A stretch of 64,000 nucleotides of DNA from contig NZ_CAMRAN010000015.1 in NCBI RefSeq assembly GCF_947039875.1, positions 1 to 64,000 of the forward strand, written 5' to 3'. Origin of the DNA: an uncultured Photobacterium sp. (GTDB taxonomy: Bacteria > Pseudomonadota > Gammaproteobacteria > Enterobacterales > Vibrionaceae). Of the stretch, positions 34,967-43,821 are shown in pieces (positions within the stretch are counted from its first letter, which is position 1; each line of letters starts with the position of its first letter). The translations under genes were made by a program, and so were the position numbers. The notes under the pieces were generated by a model. It saw only the letters and a list, made by a program, of their open reading frames with translations. It did no database searches and was not told where the DNA came from.

Positions 34967-36496
34967 ATGATCTCTCGTCGCCAGTTTTTATTAGCTCTAT
35001 CGTCACTTGCTGTTTCCGCATGTACAACAACCACTCCCACTTTTTTCGCTCCAACATCCAATAAGACACTGCCTTTTGATGATTTGTTATCTTACGATGC
35101 ACTTGGTCTTGCTAATTTAATCAAAACCAAACAAATATCTGCTGAAGAGCTATTAAATATCATCATTAAACGTATTGATTACGCTAATCCTACTCTAAAT
35201 TTCATGACCAATACCGCTTATAACAGAGCGAGAAGTAACCTTATTAACGTCAATAATGATCAACTATTTACTGGTGTACCGGTTCTAGTTAAAGACATGA
35301 TTGATGTGGCTGGTATGCCACGTACTGATGGTTCAATGCTATTTAAAGATCGTCAAATCACCAAAAGTGTTGATTACATTTTAGGCTTAGAAAGAGCGGG
35401 TCTTAACATTGTTGGTATGACCAACGTGCCAGAAATGGCGAGTTTTATCATCACAGATAACGAATTGTTTGGTGCAACTCATAACCCTTGGAATTTAGAA
35501 TATTCGACATTCTCATCTAGTGGTGGCTCTGCGTGTGCCATTGCAGCAGGTGTTGTGCCTCTTGCTCACGGTACAGATGGTGCAGGTAGTTGCCGACTAC
35601 CACCAAGCACAACAGGCTTACTTGGTATGAAACCAAGCCGTTACCGTATGTTAAGTGGTGAAGCGAACGGTGGACATGATTTAGTTAAAACTAACCAAGC
35701 TATTAGCCGCACCGTACGCGACAGTGCAGCACTGTTCTCAATGACAGAAGATAAAAGCAATGGTCATTTTTCCCCTGTTGGTTTTGTTACTACCTCACTG
35801 AAACGTAAATTAAAAGTTGGTGTGGTGCGCAATATTCCAAACAGTACACCTATCGAGCCTGAAGTAAATAAAGCCCTAGAATCTACCATGGCGCTATTAG
35901 AATCTTTAGGCCATGAACTTGTTGATGTGAATTACCCTATCATTTTTGATGTACTAATGGATTCTTACCAGAAATTCTTTGCTACCAAAGTTGGCCCATT
36001 AAAAGCCTTAGTTGAGAAAGTCTCTGGAAAATCGGTCACAGAATCAGGCTTATTAACCCACTTATTAGCACAAAATATAGAGCAGGCTTCAGGCTTATCT
36101 GAAGAAGAAATTCAACAAGGGGTTGATGCCCTAAATACACTGCCAGCGAAATTTGCTGACATGTTTAAAGCGTGTGATATCGTGATAACTCCGGTGGCAG
36201 CCTTTGCCGGTACAAGACTCGATGAAGGTAGTTATAAGGATGATTGGGACGAGGTAACAAGCACCTTCATTCTAGAGCGCTTGAAATACACTGCACCTGT
36301 TAACTTTGCTGGTAACCCTGCGATGTCGGTTCCACTATACTGGGATAAAAACAATATGCCGATTGGTAGTCAGTTTATTGCCCCACTTGGCGACGATAAG
36401 CTATTGTATGAATTAGCATATCAATTAGAAGCAGCACGTCCTTGGAGAGATAAGTGGGCTCCTTATTCACTAATGTACCCACAGCATCTAGCTTAA
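34967..36496 (+). CDS. Amidase-signature enzyme with Tat/lipobox signal
   Basis: A 509-residue amidase-signature (AS) hydrolase. The catalytic Lys is in PVLVKDMIDV, the cis-Ser lies in FSSSGGSACAIAAG and the nucleophile Ser in GTDGAGSCRLPPS, so the Ser-cisSer-Lys triad is intact. The N-terminus MISRRQFLLALSSLAVSAC combines a twin-arginine motif with a lipobox, predicting Tat export followed by lipid anchoring. Most AS enzymes are cytoplasmic, so an exported version is uncommon. It follows torA, itself a Tat substrate, by 190 bases and a terminator, so it has its own promoter. The substrate is unknown. Confidence 0.82.
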   Translation: MISRRQFLLALSSLAVSACTTTTPTFFAPTSNKTLPFDDLLSYDALGLANLIKTKQISAEELLNIIIKRIDYANPTLNFMTNTAYNRARSNLINVNNDQLFTGVPVLVKDMIDVAGMPRTDGSMLFKDRQITKSVDYILGLERAGLNIVGMTNVPEMASFIITDNELFGATHNPWNLEYSTFSSSGGSACAIAAGVVPLAHGTDGAGSCRLPPSTTGLLGMKPSRYRMLSGEANGGHDLVKTNQAISRTVRDSAALFSMTEDKSNGHFSPVGFVTTSLKRKLKVGVVRNIPNSTPIEPEVNKALESTMALLESLGHELVDVNYPIIFDVLMDSYQKFFATKVGPLKALVEKVSGKSVTESGLLTHLLAQNIEQASGLSEEEIQQGVDALNTLPAKFADMFKACDIVITPVAAFAGTRLDEGSYKDDWDEVTSTFILERLKYTAPVNFAGNPAMSVPLYWDKNNMPIGSQFIAPLGDDKLLYELAYQLEAARPWRDKWAPYSLMYPQHLA

Positions 36497-36538
36497 GATC
36501 CCGAACTATTCTAAGAGGCTAAGATCTTAACAGTCGAT

Positions 36539-36601
36539 AAAAACGCAGTAATTTTAAACCATCTTACTCACACAAGATTGATAAAATAAGCTGCGTTTTC
36601 T
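36539..36601. terminator. Bidirectional terminator
   Basis: AAAACGCAG paired with CTGCGTTTT, with inner ATTTT/AAAAT and ATC/GAT pairs, between the convergent amidase and acetyltransferase genes. Confidence 0.75.
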
Positions 36602-36633
36602 TTATTGAAGAAAATCGATACTAAGCTATCGAT

Positions 36634-37062
36634 TTATGGGTGTTCTAATAGCATTTCCATCGCTTGATGGGGAATATTAGCTTCTATAAATTCATCACCA
36701 TATGGGATAAAACCTAGCTTACAGTAAAAATCGACAGCATGGGTTTGAGCACCAAGATCAACCTTCGGATAACCTTGCTGTTTAGCATATTCCACTAAAG
36801 CTCGTACTACTTTTACACCCAATCCTTGTCCACGAGCAGCCTGCATAATCGCAATACGACCAATGTGTCCATTTGCTAAAATACGCCCGGTCCCTAATGG
36901 TTGTTCACCATCAACCACCAGCACATGCACCGCTTGTGTATCTAAGCCATCAAACTCAATTTCAGGATCAATGTGTTGCTCTTGAATAAATACCAGCTCA
37001 CGTACTAAACGAATACTCTCTTTATTTACTTCATCAAAAGCAACAATGTTTACGTCTACCAT
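36634..37062 (-). CDS. GNAT acetyltransferase, YjcF/ElaA-like
   Basis: A 142-residue GNAT protein. The loop RGQGLGVKVVRALVEYAK binds acetyl-CoA; LVFIQEQHIDPEIEFDGLD and LGAQTHAVDFYCKLGF are typical of the YjcF/ElaA group. AGGATATTTC lies upstream of the ATG. It starts 21 bases after the U32-family gene on the same strand, so the two are likely cotranscribed. Confidence 0.82.
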   Translation of the reverse strand: MVDVNIVAFDEVNKESIRLVRELVFIQEQHIDPEIEFDGLDTQAVHVLVVDGEQPLGTGRILANGHIGRIAIMQAARGQGLGVKVVRALVEYAKQQGYPKVDLGAQTHAVDFYCKLGFIPYGDEFIEANIPHQAMEMLLEHP

Positions 37063-37083
37063 GAAATATCCTATTCATCTGAA

Positions 37084-39342
37084 TTACAGACCTTTTTTAT
37101 ATTGTTGGCAAATAGTGCCAACAATGGTTTGCTCTAGTATTTGTCGAGCGTTGATATCACCATGGATATAGGTATCAAACAAAGAGACAACCATTGCTTT
37201 ATCAGCATTCACTTCAGTTTCCGTTTTAATATCACGTAAATCAATCATAAAACCCGTAAACTTATTCTGAATTTCAGTCACAATATCCAAGTTTAAAAAG
37301 TTCTCAGGGCTATATAACGCATTATGATCACCGCGCTGTTTATCAACCACAAATGACGCTTCAGTAAGATTAATGATCGATGCTGACTTATCACATTTAC
37401 GTAAGCACTTATCATCAAAACGCTTTTTCTTACAGCCTACGGTTTGATGGAATAAGCATTGACGGCTCATTAGCAACATCATCGGGTGATAAATGCTGTA
37501 ATACAATTCAAACCCAGCAGGGGCTGCAATGGGTTTAATTTGTGAACGTTTGATCTCATTAGAAATAAACGCCCCGACACAACCAAACTCTTGCTGTAAG
37601 CATTCAAGGCTCAAACTGTTACTGATATTCATTTGAGGGCCAGCTACCCACGCTAAACCTAACTGATGCGCCACATAACCGACACCACTATTATTGGTTA
37701 CAATACGCGATGGCTTAACTTGTTCAAGAAACGTCACAGTAGCTTGATAATTTTCGCCAATTAAAATCGCAGGGAACCAAGGAATAAGATGCGGATTGTC
37801 TTGGAACAGACTAACTAATTTTAACCCTTCCATTGCCATCGCTTCTGGCAATTGATAATACACTGCGGTATCAGGCTGACTCACAGCTTCAATATCTGCA
37901 GGATTAGCAATCAGAACTGATAATCGTGGTGTCATCTCAACAATAGGCTTACGGATAGCTTTAGGTAACTCAAATGCTTCAACTAAAGGTTGATTACCAT
38001 TTAAGACGCAGGCAATCTGATCGCGCATTTGCGTTAATTCTTTAAATGGCACCACGACATCTGCTGCTAACTGACTCAAATCTATTGGTGATAATAAATA
38101 CTCACCATTATTTAAACTACGGAAGCGTTTTTCAAAACAATCGCTATCAAGCACTGTATTATCTGATTGACGTAATAACGAGGTTGATGTGACTTCAAAC
38201 TGTTGTAACGGTGTCGTTACTTGAATAATTAACGGCTGTCCAACCTGACCGATAATCGTCAGCTCTAATGCTAATAAACTAATGTCTAAATCTGCAATTC
38301 GTTCTTCAACGGTTTTGATAATAGTGGTTTTATCATCATATAACTTTCGTTTAACCGCTTGAATTTCTGTCTCAGATTTAGCATCAGCAATCTGTGCAAA
38401 GTGATCGACAGAGTTATCACGTGGATTGTCGATAAACATCGCTTTATTAATATCACCCATTAAATATGAGTTAGAGAAATCGCGATTAAAGACAGTATAT
38501 AACTCACGTGTATCCGCTAATAATGGCTTTTGATTACAATAGTTATCTAATTGACGACTCCAATTATCGACGACGGTATAAACGTAATGTGATTTTTTGA
38601 TGCGTCCTTCCACCTTCAATGAATACACCCCAGCATCCGCTAAGACTTCTAAATTTGAAAACGCAGAATTGTCTTTCATATTGAGTGGATAATCTTTACC
38701 AACGGCGGTAGTTTGGTATTGATCTCGACAAGGTTGACTACAGCGACCACGGTTACCTGAGTTACCATTTTTAGCCGAACTGATATAGCACAAACCAGAA
38801 AAACCAATACAATATGAACCATGAACAAACACTTCCATTAACACATTATGTTGATGTCCAAATTGTGCTAAGTGCTTTATTTCTTTGATATTCAGTTCAC
38901 GAGATAAGTTTACACGGCTTGCATTAAGCTGCCCCATAAATAAAATTTGGCCTTCATTATGGCTATTAACTTGCGTTGAAGCATGCACATCAAGGGTTGG
39001 AAAATGCTGTTTAATAAGATGAAACAACCCTAAATCTTGTAAGATCACACCATCAATTTTAGTGTTAACTAATTTATTTAATAATCGAATAACCGCTGGA
39101 ATTTCACTTTCAAGGATCATGATATTAAGCGTAAGAAAAATCTTACAATCGCGTTGATGGGCAACACGAACAATGCCATTTAAATCTTCAAAAGTAATAT
39201 TGGTTGCACGATTACGGGCATTAAAATTATCTAAGCCGCAATAAATAGCATCCGCCCCCGCAACGATAGCCGCTTTAATCGACTCTATATCGCCACCTGG
39301 AGCTAACAACTCAAAATTACTTCTCATCGCGTTATTACCCAT
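37084..39342 (-). CDS. Peptidase U32 family protein
   Basis: A 752-residue U32-family protein. The TIM-barrel core begins ELLAPGGDIESIKAAIVAGADAIYCGL, with VHASTQVNSHNEGQ and the RVNLSRELNIKEI segment; the signature Cys region is GLCYISSAKNGNSGNRGRCSQPCRDQY, followed by KVEGRIKKSHYV. U32 proteins such as RlhA, TrhP and UbiU/UbiV take part in RNA or quinone hydroxylation and often hold an Fe-S cluster; true protease activity is doubtful. The C-terminal third has a further cysteine group (CLFHQTVGCKKKRFDD, CLRKCDK). Which subgroup it belongs to is not clear; length and layout resemble the large U32 proteins found in Vibrio. Confidence 0.8.
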   Translation of the reverse strand: MGNNAMRSNFELLAPGGDIESIKAAIVAGADAIYCGLDNFNARNRATNITFEDLNGIVRVAHQRDCKIFLTLNIMILESEIPAVIRLLNKLVNTKIDGVILQDLGLFHLIKQHFPTLDVHASTQVNSHNEGQILFMGQLNASRVNLSRELNIKEIKHLAQFGHQHNVLMEVFVHGSYCIGFSGLCYISSAKNGNSGNRGRCSQPCRDQYQTTAVGKDYPLNMKDNSAFSNLEVLADAGVYSLKVEGRIKKSHYVYTVVDNWSRQLDNYCNQKPLLADTRELYTVFNRDFSNSYLMGDINKAMFIDNPRDNSVDHFAQIADAKSETEIQAVKRKLYDDKTTIIKTVEERIADLDISLLALELTIIGQVGQPLIIQVTTPLQQFEVTSTSLLRQSDNTVLDSDCFEKRFRSLNNGEYLLSPIDLSQLAADVVVPFKELTQMRDQIACVLNGNQPLVEAFELPKAIRKPIVEMTPRLSVLIANPADIEAVSQPDTAVYYQLPEAMAMEGLKLVSLFQDNPHLIPWFPAILIGENYQATVTFLEQVKPSRIVTNNSGVGYVAHQLGLAWVAGPQMNISNSLSLECLQQEFGCVGAFISNEIKRSQIKPIAAPAGFELYYSIYHPMMLLMSRQCLFHQTVGCKKKRFDDKCLRKCDKSASIINLTEASFVVDKQRGDHNALYSPENFLNLDIVTEIQNKFTGFMIDLRDIKTETEVNADKAMVVSLFDTYIHGDINARQILEQTIVGTICQQYKKGL

Positions 39343-39566
39343 TTATAACCGTGCCTTAAAAAAACGTACCAATCTTGTGAGCGGCCATTCTACTCATGAG
39401 GGCGATTAAGTCCAATTTTGGAAGATAAATCACAGACTATAGCGCACAGATATAGCTACTTTATCCGTAAACAATTTTTGCAAATGTTCCTTATTTAAAT
39501 AATTATCGATATTATGCATAACGCGTTATATTTTATGAGTTCATATCTTCTCTAAGGATAAAAATA

Positions 39567-39758
39567 ATGACAACTCAACAACCACAACTAACAGAAGCAC
39601 AAAAATCCGCCATCGAAGAAATGGTCATTAACCGCGTAAATGCAATGAACAATGATGCTGTACTGTGTGATGCAATTGATAATAAAGTTCACAATATGGA
39701 AGAGCATCTAAAAGCTTACTTTCATGAGCGTTTTCATTTCCACAGCAAGAAAGCATAA
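39567..39758 (+). CDS. Small conserved-looking protein, unknown
   Basis: A 63-residue soluble, helical protein. AAGGAT lies seven bases before the ATG, so translation is credible. The sequence is hydrophilic, with a His-rich end (YFHERFHFHSKK) and one Cys. I do not recognise the family. It stands alone, with its own short flanks. Confidence 0.6.
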   Translation: MTTQQPQLTEAQKSAIEEMVINRVNAMNNDAVLCDAIDNKVHNMEEHLKAYFHERFHFHSKKA

Positions 39759-39798
39759 TCAACGTTAGTCAAAAATAGACCAACAAAGCCTACCATTC

Positions 39799-39839
39799 AC
39801 TGATCACATCAACGGTATTTTTTATTGTTAGTGATCAGT
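39799..39839. repeat. Inverted repeat downstream of the 63-residue gene
   Basis: ACTGATCAC and GTGATCAGT form a perfect 9-base-pair stem with a 23-base loop that holds a T6 run. Without a terminal T run it is at best a weak terminator for the small gene. Confidence 0.4.
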
Positions 39840-40021
39840 CCTATACCTAGCTTCATTTCCAAAAAACCATCGCTATTAACAACTCAATAACGTAAAACAG
39901 ACGATTAACATACATAATCAAGTCAAAGCAGTAAAAAACACCCTCTATTGCTTGTAACTCATGGATTGGAACTATTTATTGTGTAAAATATAGACTTCTA
40001 CACTATAACGTTGTTTTTACC

Positions 40022-40672
40022 ATGATTGATTTAAATGTATTACCTCTTTACCTCACCGCTGTGATTGCTCTACTGCTCATTCCAGGACCTGACATGCTAC
40101 TTATTGCCAGCTCAAGCTTAACTTACGGTCGCAAAGTCGGTATTTATGCAAGTTTAGGTAATGCAACCTCTGGTATTTTATTAACTATTTTAGCGGCTCT
40201 TGGTGTATCAGCGCTTATTGCAATGAATCCAATCGCTTTACATGTTTTACGTTTAGTTGGCGGCGCATATTTATTAAAAATGGGCTGGGATTGCATGCGC
40301 ACTCACCCTGATGACGCTCCTCAAGAATTAGAGCATTCAAATAAAATGGCATCGACACTTTATCGTCGAGCTGTATTTACCAATCTACTTAATCCTAAAG
40401 CACTCATTTTCTTTGTTTTGTTTTTACCACAGTTTGTTTCAACTCATGTAGCAACATCATCAGGTGAACAAATGTTAGTACTTGGATTATTACTTAATGT
40501 CTTAGGGTTATTATTTAATTTATTCCTTATTACCACCATTGGTGTATTCGGTCAGTCATTACTTAAAAATGAAAATTTCCGTAATAACCAGCATAAATTT
40601 ATGGGCTTAATCTTCTTCATACTGGCGATTTGGCTATTAGCATCGCAATTACCAACACCACCAAGCATATAA
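40022..40672 (+). CDS. LysE/RhtB-family amino acid exporter
   Basis: A 216-residue membrane protein with about six hydrophobic segments. The family motif GPDMLLIASSSLTYGRKVG follows the first segment, and the second signature is TNLLNPKALIFFVLFLPQFV. LysE/RhtB proteins export amino acids or related metabolites; the substrate is unknown. The ribosome binding site is weak. A terminator lies 30 bases after the stop. Confidence 0.87.
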   Translation: MIDLNVLPLYLTAVIALLLIPGPDMLLIASSSLTYGRKVGIYASLGNATSGILLTILAALGVSALIAMNPIALHVLRLVGGAYLLKMGWDCMRTHPDDAPQELEHSNKMASTLYRRAVFTNLLNPKALIFFVLFLPQFVSTHVATSSGEQMLVLGLLLNVLGLLFNLFLITTIGVFGQSLLKNENFRNNQHKFMGLIFFILAIWLLASQLPTPPSI

Positions 40673-40702
40673 TTTATTATTGATAACTATGTTTCCAACA
40701 AA

Positions 40703-40733
40703 AAAAACGCCATTAATATTGATGGCGTTTTAG
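40703..40733 (+). terminator. Terminator of the LysE-family gene
   Basis: AAAACGCCAT-N7-ATGGCGTTTT stem. Confidence 0.8.
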
Positions 40734-40921
40734 AAATTTTTAATATTTAGATAAAAAAAACGACTAAAAATAGACTATTAGACAAAATAACTGAATACGT
40801 AATGTTTCTGCCTTATATGTAAATTATTAACCTCTAAATTTTGACTTGAATTTTACGCTAAAAAACCTCATATACTTACCTTATAGATGTGTGCGCATAC
40901 TTACTTTTGCATTTCTTTTAT

Positions 40922-40970
40922 TTAATGCGCATCACAACATTACGCCCAGTATGTAGGGCGCATTAAGGAT
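40922..40970 (+). promoter_or_regulatory. Leader with mutually exclusive hairpins before the CARF-nuclease gene
   Basis: Outer arms TTAATGCGC (40922-40930) and GCGCATTAA (40958-40966) pair perfectly over 9 bases. An inner stem CGCCC (40943-40947) with GGGCG (40956-40960) shares bases 40958-40960 with the outer one, so both cannot form together. The outer helix ends directly beside the ribosome binding site AAGGAT (40965-40970), eight or so bases before the ATG at 40975. This is a possible translational switch; it could also be a DNA operator. Confidence 0.45.
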
Positions 40971-40974
40971 TATT

Positions 40975-42141
40975 ATGATTACTCATGTTGGCATTATTGA
41001 TCAAGATCCAGTCCGTCTGATCACTCCATTATTAGACGAAGCCGTACCTGCCGATAAAATGGTATTTATTGGTACAGAAAAACAACAACAACAATATGAT
41101 CGACTCGCTTCTATTTTAACGTCACGTAATATTATTGTTGAATTTTTCATTATTCCCGACATTATCAATGTCACCCAAATTAGACAACGTTTGAACCAAC
41201 TTGCCGACCAATTAAAACAAGACAGCCGTGATGTTTGGTTTAATGCAAGCTGTGGTTTACGTCACCGTTTATTATCCGCTTATGAAGTTTTCCGCTCTTT
41301 TCATTGGCCAATCTATGTCATTGAACCATTCAGTGATGAAATGTGCTGGTTATTCCCCAATGATCGCGAACAACAACAAGTACAAGATCGTATTCAAATT
41401 TCTGATTATTTAACTATTTTTGGTGCGCGTTGTGAGCTATCTGATAATCCAATGCCAGAATCTCTTAACGATCAGTTATGGGAGCTCGGGCAACGTTGGG
41501 CGAGTTCTGCATTAGAATTAGGCCCAGGCTTAGCAACGCTTAACTACCTAGCAACTACATGTCGTAAAGAGCAAGTGCTAACTGTTGAGTTAAGTGAAAA
41601 GCAGCAAGGTTATAAAGAACTTGGTACACTTCTAACCGATCTCGAAGAAACAGGTCTTGCGACATATCACGATGGTATTTTGACATTTAAACATGAAGAA
41701 GCACGTCGATTTGCTAATGGCGAGTGGTTAGAAAGCCTTGTTCACAGTACAGTTCGTGCGATTCAAAATGAGTTACCCACTATTCAAGATCACTCTTTAG
41801 GTGTGCAGGTTTACCGTAAAATTGGTGAGCGTGAAGTACGTAATGAACTTGATGTAGCAACTATCGTCAATAATAAACTGCATATCATTGAATGTAAGAC
41901 CAAAGGTATGCGTGATGATGGCGATGATACCTTGTACAAACTAGAATCCTTACGTGACTTGCTAGGTGGCCTACAAGCACGTGCAATGCTAGTGAGCTTC
42001 CGTCCTTTGCGTCACCATGATCTTGTTCGAGCTCAAGATTTAGGACTAGCGATCATTGGCCCAGATCAACTAGGAGAGTTATACACTCATCTACATGATT
42101 GGCTTAAAGGTGCTGGTGGTCAGGCACATAACCCAGCCTAA
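40975..42141 (+). CDS. CARF-domain/PD-(D/E)XK nuclease protein, VC1899 type (DUF1887)
   Basis: A 388-residue protein that I recognise as the orthologue of Vibrio cholerae VC1899. The N-terminal CARF-like Rossmann domain runs to about residue 150 (HVGIIDQDPVRLITPLLDE, FNASCGLRHRLLSAYEVF), followed by a helical wHTH-like middle (GPGLATLNYLATTCRKEQ) and a PD-(D/E)XK nuclease: EREVRNELDVATIV with Asp293, then IIECKTKG with Glu306 and Lys308. CARF/nuclease proteins of this type (Card1/Can2) are activated by cyclic oligoadenylates in type III CRISPR immunity. No cas gene or CRISPR array lies in the window, and the surrounding genes are core genes, so the ligand and role here are unknown. The start has an AAGGAT site. 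Confidence 0.9.
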   Translation: MITHVGIIDQDPVRLITPLLDEAVPADKMVFIGTEKQQQQYDRLASILTSRNIIVEFFIIPDIINVTQIRQRLNQLADQLKQDSRDVWFNASCGLRHRLLSAYEVFRSFHWPIYVIEPFSDEMCWLFPNDREQQQVQDRIQISDYLTIFGARCELSDNPMPESLNDQLWELGQRWASSALELGPGLATLNYLATTCRKEQVLTVELSEKQQGYKELGTLLTDLEETGLATYHDGILTFKHEEARRFANGEWLESLVHSTVRAIQNELPTIQDHSLGVQVYRKIGEREVRNELDVATIVNNKLHIIECKTKGMRDDGDDTLYKLESLRDLLGGLQARAMLVSFRPLRHHDLVRAQDLGLAIIGPDQLGELYTHLHDWLKGAGGQAHNPA

Positions 42142-42182
42142 ATCGCGAGCCATCTTGCATTAATAAAAAAGAATAACGATCA

Positions 42183-42233
42183 AAAAAGGCCTTCTTTAAG
42201 GCCTTCTTTAAGGCCTTCTTTAAGGCCTCTTTA
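42183..42233 (+). terminator. Tandem array of terminator half-hairpins
   Basis: The 12-base unit AAGGCCTTCTTT occurs three times in a row (42186-42221), followed by AAGGCCTCTTT. Each AAGGCCTT can pair with the next copy around a CTTT loop, so several overlapping terminator hairpins with T-rich tails are possible. It follows the CARF-nuclease gene and looks like a terminator that expanded by slippage. Confidence 0.7.
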
Positions 42234-42276
42234 TTTCATCAAATTTTGAGAATCGCTTAATGCTGTTTGGCCTGAA

Positions 42277-42507
42277 TTATCCAAGTCGATTAAAAACAAT
42301 CCCTGCTGCTTGTGGCTTCTGTGTATGGTGCTGACCCTCATCTAAGACAAGTGTTACCGTCGTCATATTTTCCCCTACAGTTGCAATAATATCTCTTACA
42401 ACAAATACATCATCTAAGTAAGCAATCTTCATCTGTAATACAGGAGAGATAGGTAATGCTATGGTCGCTTGATGTCCATTTGGAAATATAATTTTATAAT
42501 CAATCAT
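42277..42507 (-). CDS. Small protein of unknown function
   Basis: A 76-residue, beta-rich soluble protein that I do not recognise. No signal peptide, membrane segment or Cys is present. GTGAAG about ten bases before the ATG is a fair ribosome binding site. It lies between the CARF-nuclease terminator array and the udp terminator, so it is transcribed alone. Confidence 0.5.
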   Translation of the reverse strand: MIDYKIIFPNGHQATIALPISPVLQMKIAYLDDVFVVRDIIATVGENMTTVTLVLDEGQHHTQKPQAAGIVFNRLG

Positions 42508-42632
42508 GTTTATAACTTCACTAAGCTCAACGAAATACTATCCTACAACAAAAACAATCTAATGGTTAAATTTCCTCACTGCGTCATAGTATTATCGTGT
42601 TGTTGGTATTATATCTGCATGCTGTTAACGCA

Positions 42633-42661
42633 AAAAAGCCGACAGTAATCTATCGGCTTTC
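42633..42661 (-). terminator. Terminator of udp
   Basis: AAAGCCGA-N10-TCGGCTTT stem, with TTTTTT on the minus strand. Confidence 0.85.
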
Positions 42662-42700
42662 TAACATACTTATTAAATAAATCGCGTTATTGAAAACGTA

Positions 42701-43468
42701 TTATTTAGTTAGCATTTGACGTGCAGCTTCAACAACAATCTTAATTGAGCGCGCTTCAGTTGCTTTTAATGTTGCGTGATCAGGAATTTCTTTTTGAGTA
42801 CGGTTAATAATAACACCCGCAACACAACCTGCACGTAAACCAGAACTTGCACACATAGTTAATAGTGTTGCAGATTCCATTTCAAAGTTCAGCACACCCA
42901 TTTCCTGCCACTCTTTCATAGAGCCTTGGAAACGACGTACTACGCGGCCTGAGAATGTATCGTAACGCTCTTGGCCTGGGTAGAAAGTATCACTAGAAGC
43001 AGTAACGCCAGTATGCACTGTCGCACCAGCATCATCACATGCTTGCTTCATGGCTGTTGCAACAGTGAAATCAGCAACCGCTGGGAATTCCATTGGTGCA
43101 AAGTGAAGGCTTGCACCATCAAGACGTACAGAACCTGTTGTTACAATCATATCACCCGGGTTAATGTTTGGTTGAATAGCACCTGTTGTACCTACACGAA
43201 GGAAAGTATTAACACCCAGTTGTGCCAACTCTTCAACAGCGATAGATGTTGATGGACCACCAATACCAGTAGAGCAAATAACAACAGGCTTACCATCTAA
43301 CTGCGCGCGGTATACAGTGTATTCACGTGCACTTGCTAGGAATTCAGGGTTTTCCATTAGGTTGGCAATTTTTTCCACACGAGCAGGATCACCAGGAATA
43401 ATTGCTAACTCAGCACCGTTAAGATCCGCTTTATTAACACCTAGGTGGAACACTTTATTGTCAGACAT
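42701..43468 (-). CDS. udp: Uridine phosphorylase
   Basis: A 255-residue nucleoside phosphorylase that splits uridine to uracil and ribose 1-phosphate in the pyrimidine salvage pathway. Family features: [28 protein letters not shown] at the start, [26 protein letters not shown], and the specificity segment [13 protein letters not shown]. Length matches E. coli Udp (253). The ATG at 43468 follows AAGGG and starts the conserved sequence, whereas the longer open frame does not. A good CRP site lies upstream, as is known for E. coli udp. Confidence 0.95.
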   Translation of the reverse strand: MSDNKVFHLGVNKADLNGAELAIIPGDPARVEKIANLMENPEFLASAREYTVYRAQLDGKPVVICSTGIGGPSTSIAVEELAQLGVNTFLRVGTTGAIQPNINPGDMIVTTGSVRLDGASLHFAPMEFPAVADFTVATAMKQACDDAGATVHTGVTASSDTFYPGQERYDTFSGRVVRRFQGSMKEWQEMGVLNFEMESATLLTMCASSGLRAGCVAGVIINRTQKEIPDHATLKATEARSIKIVVEAARQMLTK

Positions 43469-43624
43469 AATGATACCCTTTAAATTTAATCGCTCTGATT
43501 GTAGGAACAGAGATGGATAATTATCGTTAATTTTTGTGTTTCTTGACAGTAAACGTAATACGCAACATAACAACAACGTCTGTCAAAATCTGATGTCAAG
43601 ATAACGGAAGCTGAGACTGTTTTT

Positions 43625-43640
43625 AGTGAGTTAAATCACA
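43625..43640. promoter_or_regulatory. CRP binding site upstream of udp
   Basis: AGTGA-N6-TCACA matches TGTGA-N6-TCACA at 9 of 10 positions. It is centred about 165 bases before the udp start codon, on a gene known to be CRP-activated in E. coli. Confidence 0.6.
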
Positions 43641-43789
43641 TTAACCAAAAGCAATATAATTTTTAGTTACAAATTAATTGAACAAAGATCACGGCAAAAC
43701 GTTTTCCTATCGAGTTCATCACAAAAAAATCGTAACTTCAGCATAACGTTTACCGCTTTTATTGGTATTCAATAATAACCATAAATAAA

Positions 43790-43821
43790 AAAGCAGAATG
43801 GTGTTGAAGCCATTCTGCTCT
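43790..43821 (-). terminator. Terminator of the metal ATPase gene
   Basis: AGCAGAATGG-N8-CCATTCTGCT stem with TTTTTTATTT on the minus strand. Confidence 0.88.

Larger units (their letters stand above)
40673..40974. other. Region between the LysE and CARF-nuclease genes
   Basis: 302 bases containing the terminator of the LysE gene and, at the right end, a leader with two alternative hairpins before the CARF-nuclease start, both listed separately. The remainder is AT-rich; no ORF is visible. Confidence 0.6.

Noticed and set aside
40975..42233. CRISPR or defence island around the CARF nuclease; the 12-base repeats as a CRISPR array
   Set aside because: Repeats are too short, have no spacers and form terminator hairpins; the neighbours are core genes.
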